5,360 nucleotides of DNA from Nitrospiraceae bacterium (GTDB lineage Bacteria > Nitrospirota > UBA9217). Every line of letters starts with the position of its first letter. Positions within the stretch are counted from its first letter, which is position 1. A program made the position numbers and the translations under genes. This document shows, in pieces, positions 3,571 to 5,360 of this stretch. Below the pieces are notes generated by a model. It saw nothing but the letters and a program-made list of their open reading frames with translations, made no database searches and was not told the origin of the DNA. The stretch spans positions 1 through 5,360 of the forward strand of contig DMKB01000382.1 in NCBI GenBank assembly GCA_003454665.1, read 5' to 3'.

Positions 3571-5360
3571 ATGATGTTCGAGAAATTTACTGAACGCGGA
3601 AGAAAAGTGATCGTCTATGCCCGCGAGGAAGCCGAGCGTCTTCAGAATGACTATCTCGGTACCGAACATATTCTCCTCGGCACGCTTCGGGAAGAAGACG
3701 GCATCCCGGTTTCTGTTCTTCGTAAAATAGGGATCGACATCGACCAGCTCCGCACGGAAGTAGAGCGTAATCTTCCTGCAAGCGGTAACACCCTCACCTT
3801 CGGCGACATCCCCTTCACCCCGCGAGCCAAAAAAGTTCTGGAGTACGCAGTCGAGGAGGCGCGGCTGCTCGGTCACAGTTATATCGGAAGCGAACACCTT
3901 CTTCTCGGACTCATCCGCGAAGAAGAAGGGATCGGCGGCAAGATCCTGCGCAGCTTCGGGGCGAACCTCCTCGGCAGCCGCCAGCTGGTGATCAATTATC
4001 TCCGTCGGGCGGCAACCCAGGTAAGCACGAAGAAGAGCGCAACGCCCGCCCTCGATGAATTCAGCCGTGACCTCACCCAGCTCGCCAAAAGCAGCAAGCT
4101 CGACCCGGTGATCGGCCGCGATACCGAAATTGACCGCGTTCTGCAGATCCTTTCTCGCCGCACGAAGAACAACCCGGTGATTATTGGTGAACCCGGCATC
4201 GGCAAAACCGCCATTGTAGAGGGACTGGCCCAGCGGATCGTCAGCGCCGACGTACCGGAAAACGTCCTGAACAGACGCGTTGTTTCACTCGACCTCGGCG
4301 CCCTGATCGCGGGAACGAAATACCGCGGCCAGTTCGAAGAGCGCCTCAAGATCGTGATGAAAGAAATCGTCCAGGCGGAGAATGTCATTCTCTTTATCGA
4401 TGAGCTTCATACCCTCGTCGGCGCGGGAGCAGCAGAGGGTTCCATCGATGCATCGAGCATGCTCAAGCCTGCGCTTGCTCGGGGAGAAATTCAGTGCATC
4501 GGCGCGACGACGCTCGACGAATACCGAAAGCATATTGAAAAGGACGGCGCGCTCAAGCGTCGTTTCCAGCCCATATATGTTCAGCCTCCCGGCGTGGAGG
4601 AAACCATCAGCATCATCAAGGGACTCCGGCCGAAATACGAAGCGCACCACAAGATCAAGATCGACGATAATGCCATCGTTGCGGCCACCCGGCTGTCAGA
4701 CCGATATATAACCGATCGCTTCCTTCCCGATAAGGCGATCGACGTGGTCGATGAAGCAGGCGCACGGGCGAAACTGAATCGGAACACCTACCCGGCCGAA
4801 ATCAAATCGATCGAGAAGAAGCTGAAGAAACTCGAGCAGGAAAAGACGCTCTTTTCGCGGATCAAGGACTATGTAAAAGTAGAATCCATTCACGAAGAAG
4901 AAGAGCGGTTGCGGGAAATTCTCGACGGGATACACCGGGACTGGAAGGATTCCCAGGAAAAGAACGTTCCCGTTATTACCGAAGAGGATATATCGGTGAT
5001 CGTATCGCATATTACGGGGATACCTCTCGTCCGGCTTGAGGAAAAGGAGACCTCCCGTCTCCTCCGGATGGAAGAGGAACTGCACAAGCGGATCGTCGGC
5101 CAGGACGACGCCATTGCCGCGGTCTCCCGGGCGATCAGGCGCGCCCGTGTGGGGCTCAAGACGCGGAAACAGCCCATCGGCTCATTCATCTTCCTCGGCC
5201 CTACCGGCGTGGGGAAAACCGAGCTGGCGCGTACGCTTGCCATGTTTCTCTTTGACAGTGAGGAAGCTCTTGTTCGCGTCGATATGTCCGAGTACATCGA
5301 GAAATTCAGCTCCTCCCGGCTTGTCGGGGCGCCCCCGGGATATGTCGGCTATGAAGAAGG
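3571..5360 (+). CDS. clpC: ClpC-type AAA+ unfoldase ATPase (partial, 3' end missing)
   Basis: ClpC hexamers use ATP to unfold proteins and thread them into the ClpP protease. The window covers 596 codons of a family usually about 810-850 long. The N domain has two Clp-N repeats, starting FTERGRKVI (6-14) and FTPRAKKVL (82-90). NBD1 has Walker A GEPGIGKT (206-213), pore loop KYRG (250-253), Walker B VILFIDE (272-278), sensor IGATT (310-314) and arginine finger region KRRF (329-332). A short M-domain coiled coil occupies about 408-460, the ClpC length rather than the much longer ClpB one. NBD2 shows Walker A GPTGVGKT (543-550) and pore loop GYVG (590-593); its Walker B is beyond the edge. MMFEKFTERG matches typical ClpC starts; ATG 3574 is equally possible. 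GGCGGA (3557-3562) is a modest ribosome site. No ctsR, mcsA or mcsB precedes it, unlike in Firmicutes. Confidence 0.93.
   Translation, partial: MMFEKFTERGRKVIVYAREEAERLQNDYLGTEHILLGTLREEDGIPVSVLRKIGIDIDQLRTEVERNLPASGNTLTFGDIPFTPRAKKVLEYAVEEARLLGHSYIGSEHLLLGLIREEEGIGGKILRSFGANLLGSRQLVINYLRRAATQVSTKKSATPALDEFSRDLTQLAKSSKLDPVIGRDTEIDRVLQILSRRTKNNPVIIGEPGIGKTAIVEGLAQRIVSADVPENVLNRRVVSLDLGALIAGTKYRGQFEERLKIVMKEIVQAENVILFIDELHTLVGAGAAEGSIDASSMLKPALARGEIQCIGATTLDEYRKHIEKDGALKRRFQPIYVQPPGVEETISIIKGLRPKYEAHHKIKIDDNAIVAATRLSDRYITDRFLPDKAIDVVDEAGARAKLNRNTYPAEIKSIEKKLKKLEQEKTLFSRIKDYVKVESIHEEEERLREILDGIHRDWKDSQEKNVPVITEEDISVIVSHITGIPLVRLEEKETSRLLRMEEELHKRIVGQDDAIAAVSRAIRRARVGLKTRKQPIGSFIFLGPTGVGKTELARTLAMFLFDSEEALVRVDMSEYIEKFSSSRLVGAPPGYVGYEE

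Noticed and set aside
3552..3593. 13-codon upstream ORF (MKAESVYDVREIY) overlapping the clpC start
   Set aside because: No SD precedes its ATG and its stop is well inside clpC. It is probably just an out-of-frame ATG near the ribosome site.

Overview
The window holds most of a biotin-biosynthesis operon on the minus strand. It runs bioB, bioW, bioF and then the first codons of a fourth gene, probably bioD. Divergent from it on the plus strand is the 5' two-thirds of a ClpC-type AAA+ unfoldase gene that runs off the right edge. There is no sign of mobile elements, CRISPR arrays, tRNA or rRNA. The DNA is fairly GC-rich by eye. BioW, a BirA-type operator and a free-standing clpC together suggest a Gram-negative anaerobe-like lineage such as Nitrospirota or a deltaproteobacterial group. 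This placement is inference from general resemblance, not a computed assignment.

Layout: 1-41 (minus) is the start of a probable bioD overlapping the 3' end of bioF. 22-1200 (minus) is bioF. 1213-2055 (minus) is bioW, 12 nt upstream of bioF. 2056-2130 is an intercistronic gap with a GC-rich hairpin. 2131-3126 (minus) is bioB. 3127-3570 is the divergent intergenic region. Its bioB side carries a near-perfect BirA operator (3150-3184), a strong Shine-Dalgarno and a six-codon mini-ORF overlapping the bioB start. Its clpC side carries a good sigma70-type promoter (3497-3526). The roughly 310 nt between them have no convincing gene. 3571-5360 (plus) is clpC, cut off between the second Walker A and Walker B motifs.

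How the genes work together: BioW activates free pimelate to pimeloyl-CoA. BioF condenses this with L-alanine to 8-amino-7-oxononanoate. BioD, with an aminotransferase not seen here, would lead to dethiobiotin, and BioB inserts sulfur to give biotin. The operator in front of bioB implies feedback repression of the whole operon by BirA charged with biotinoyl-AMP. ClpC is a protein-quality-control unfoldase with no evident link to biotin beyond sharing the intergenic region.

Most of the window is well-understood biology. The points most worth a second look are the bioB leader (operator, conflicting promoter and SD positions, and a mini-ORF ending in an ATGA overlap), the hairpin just after bioB, and the divergent M-domain of ClpC.
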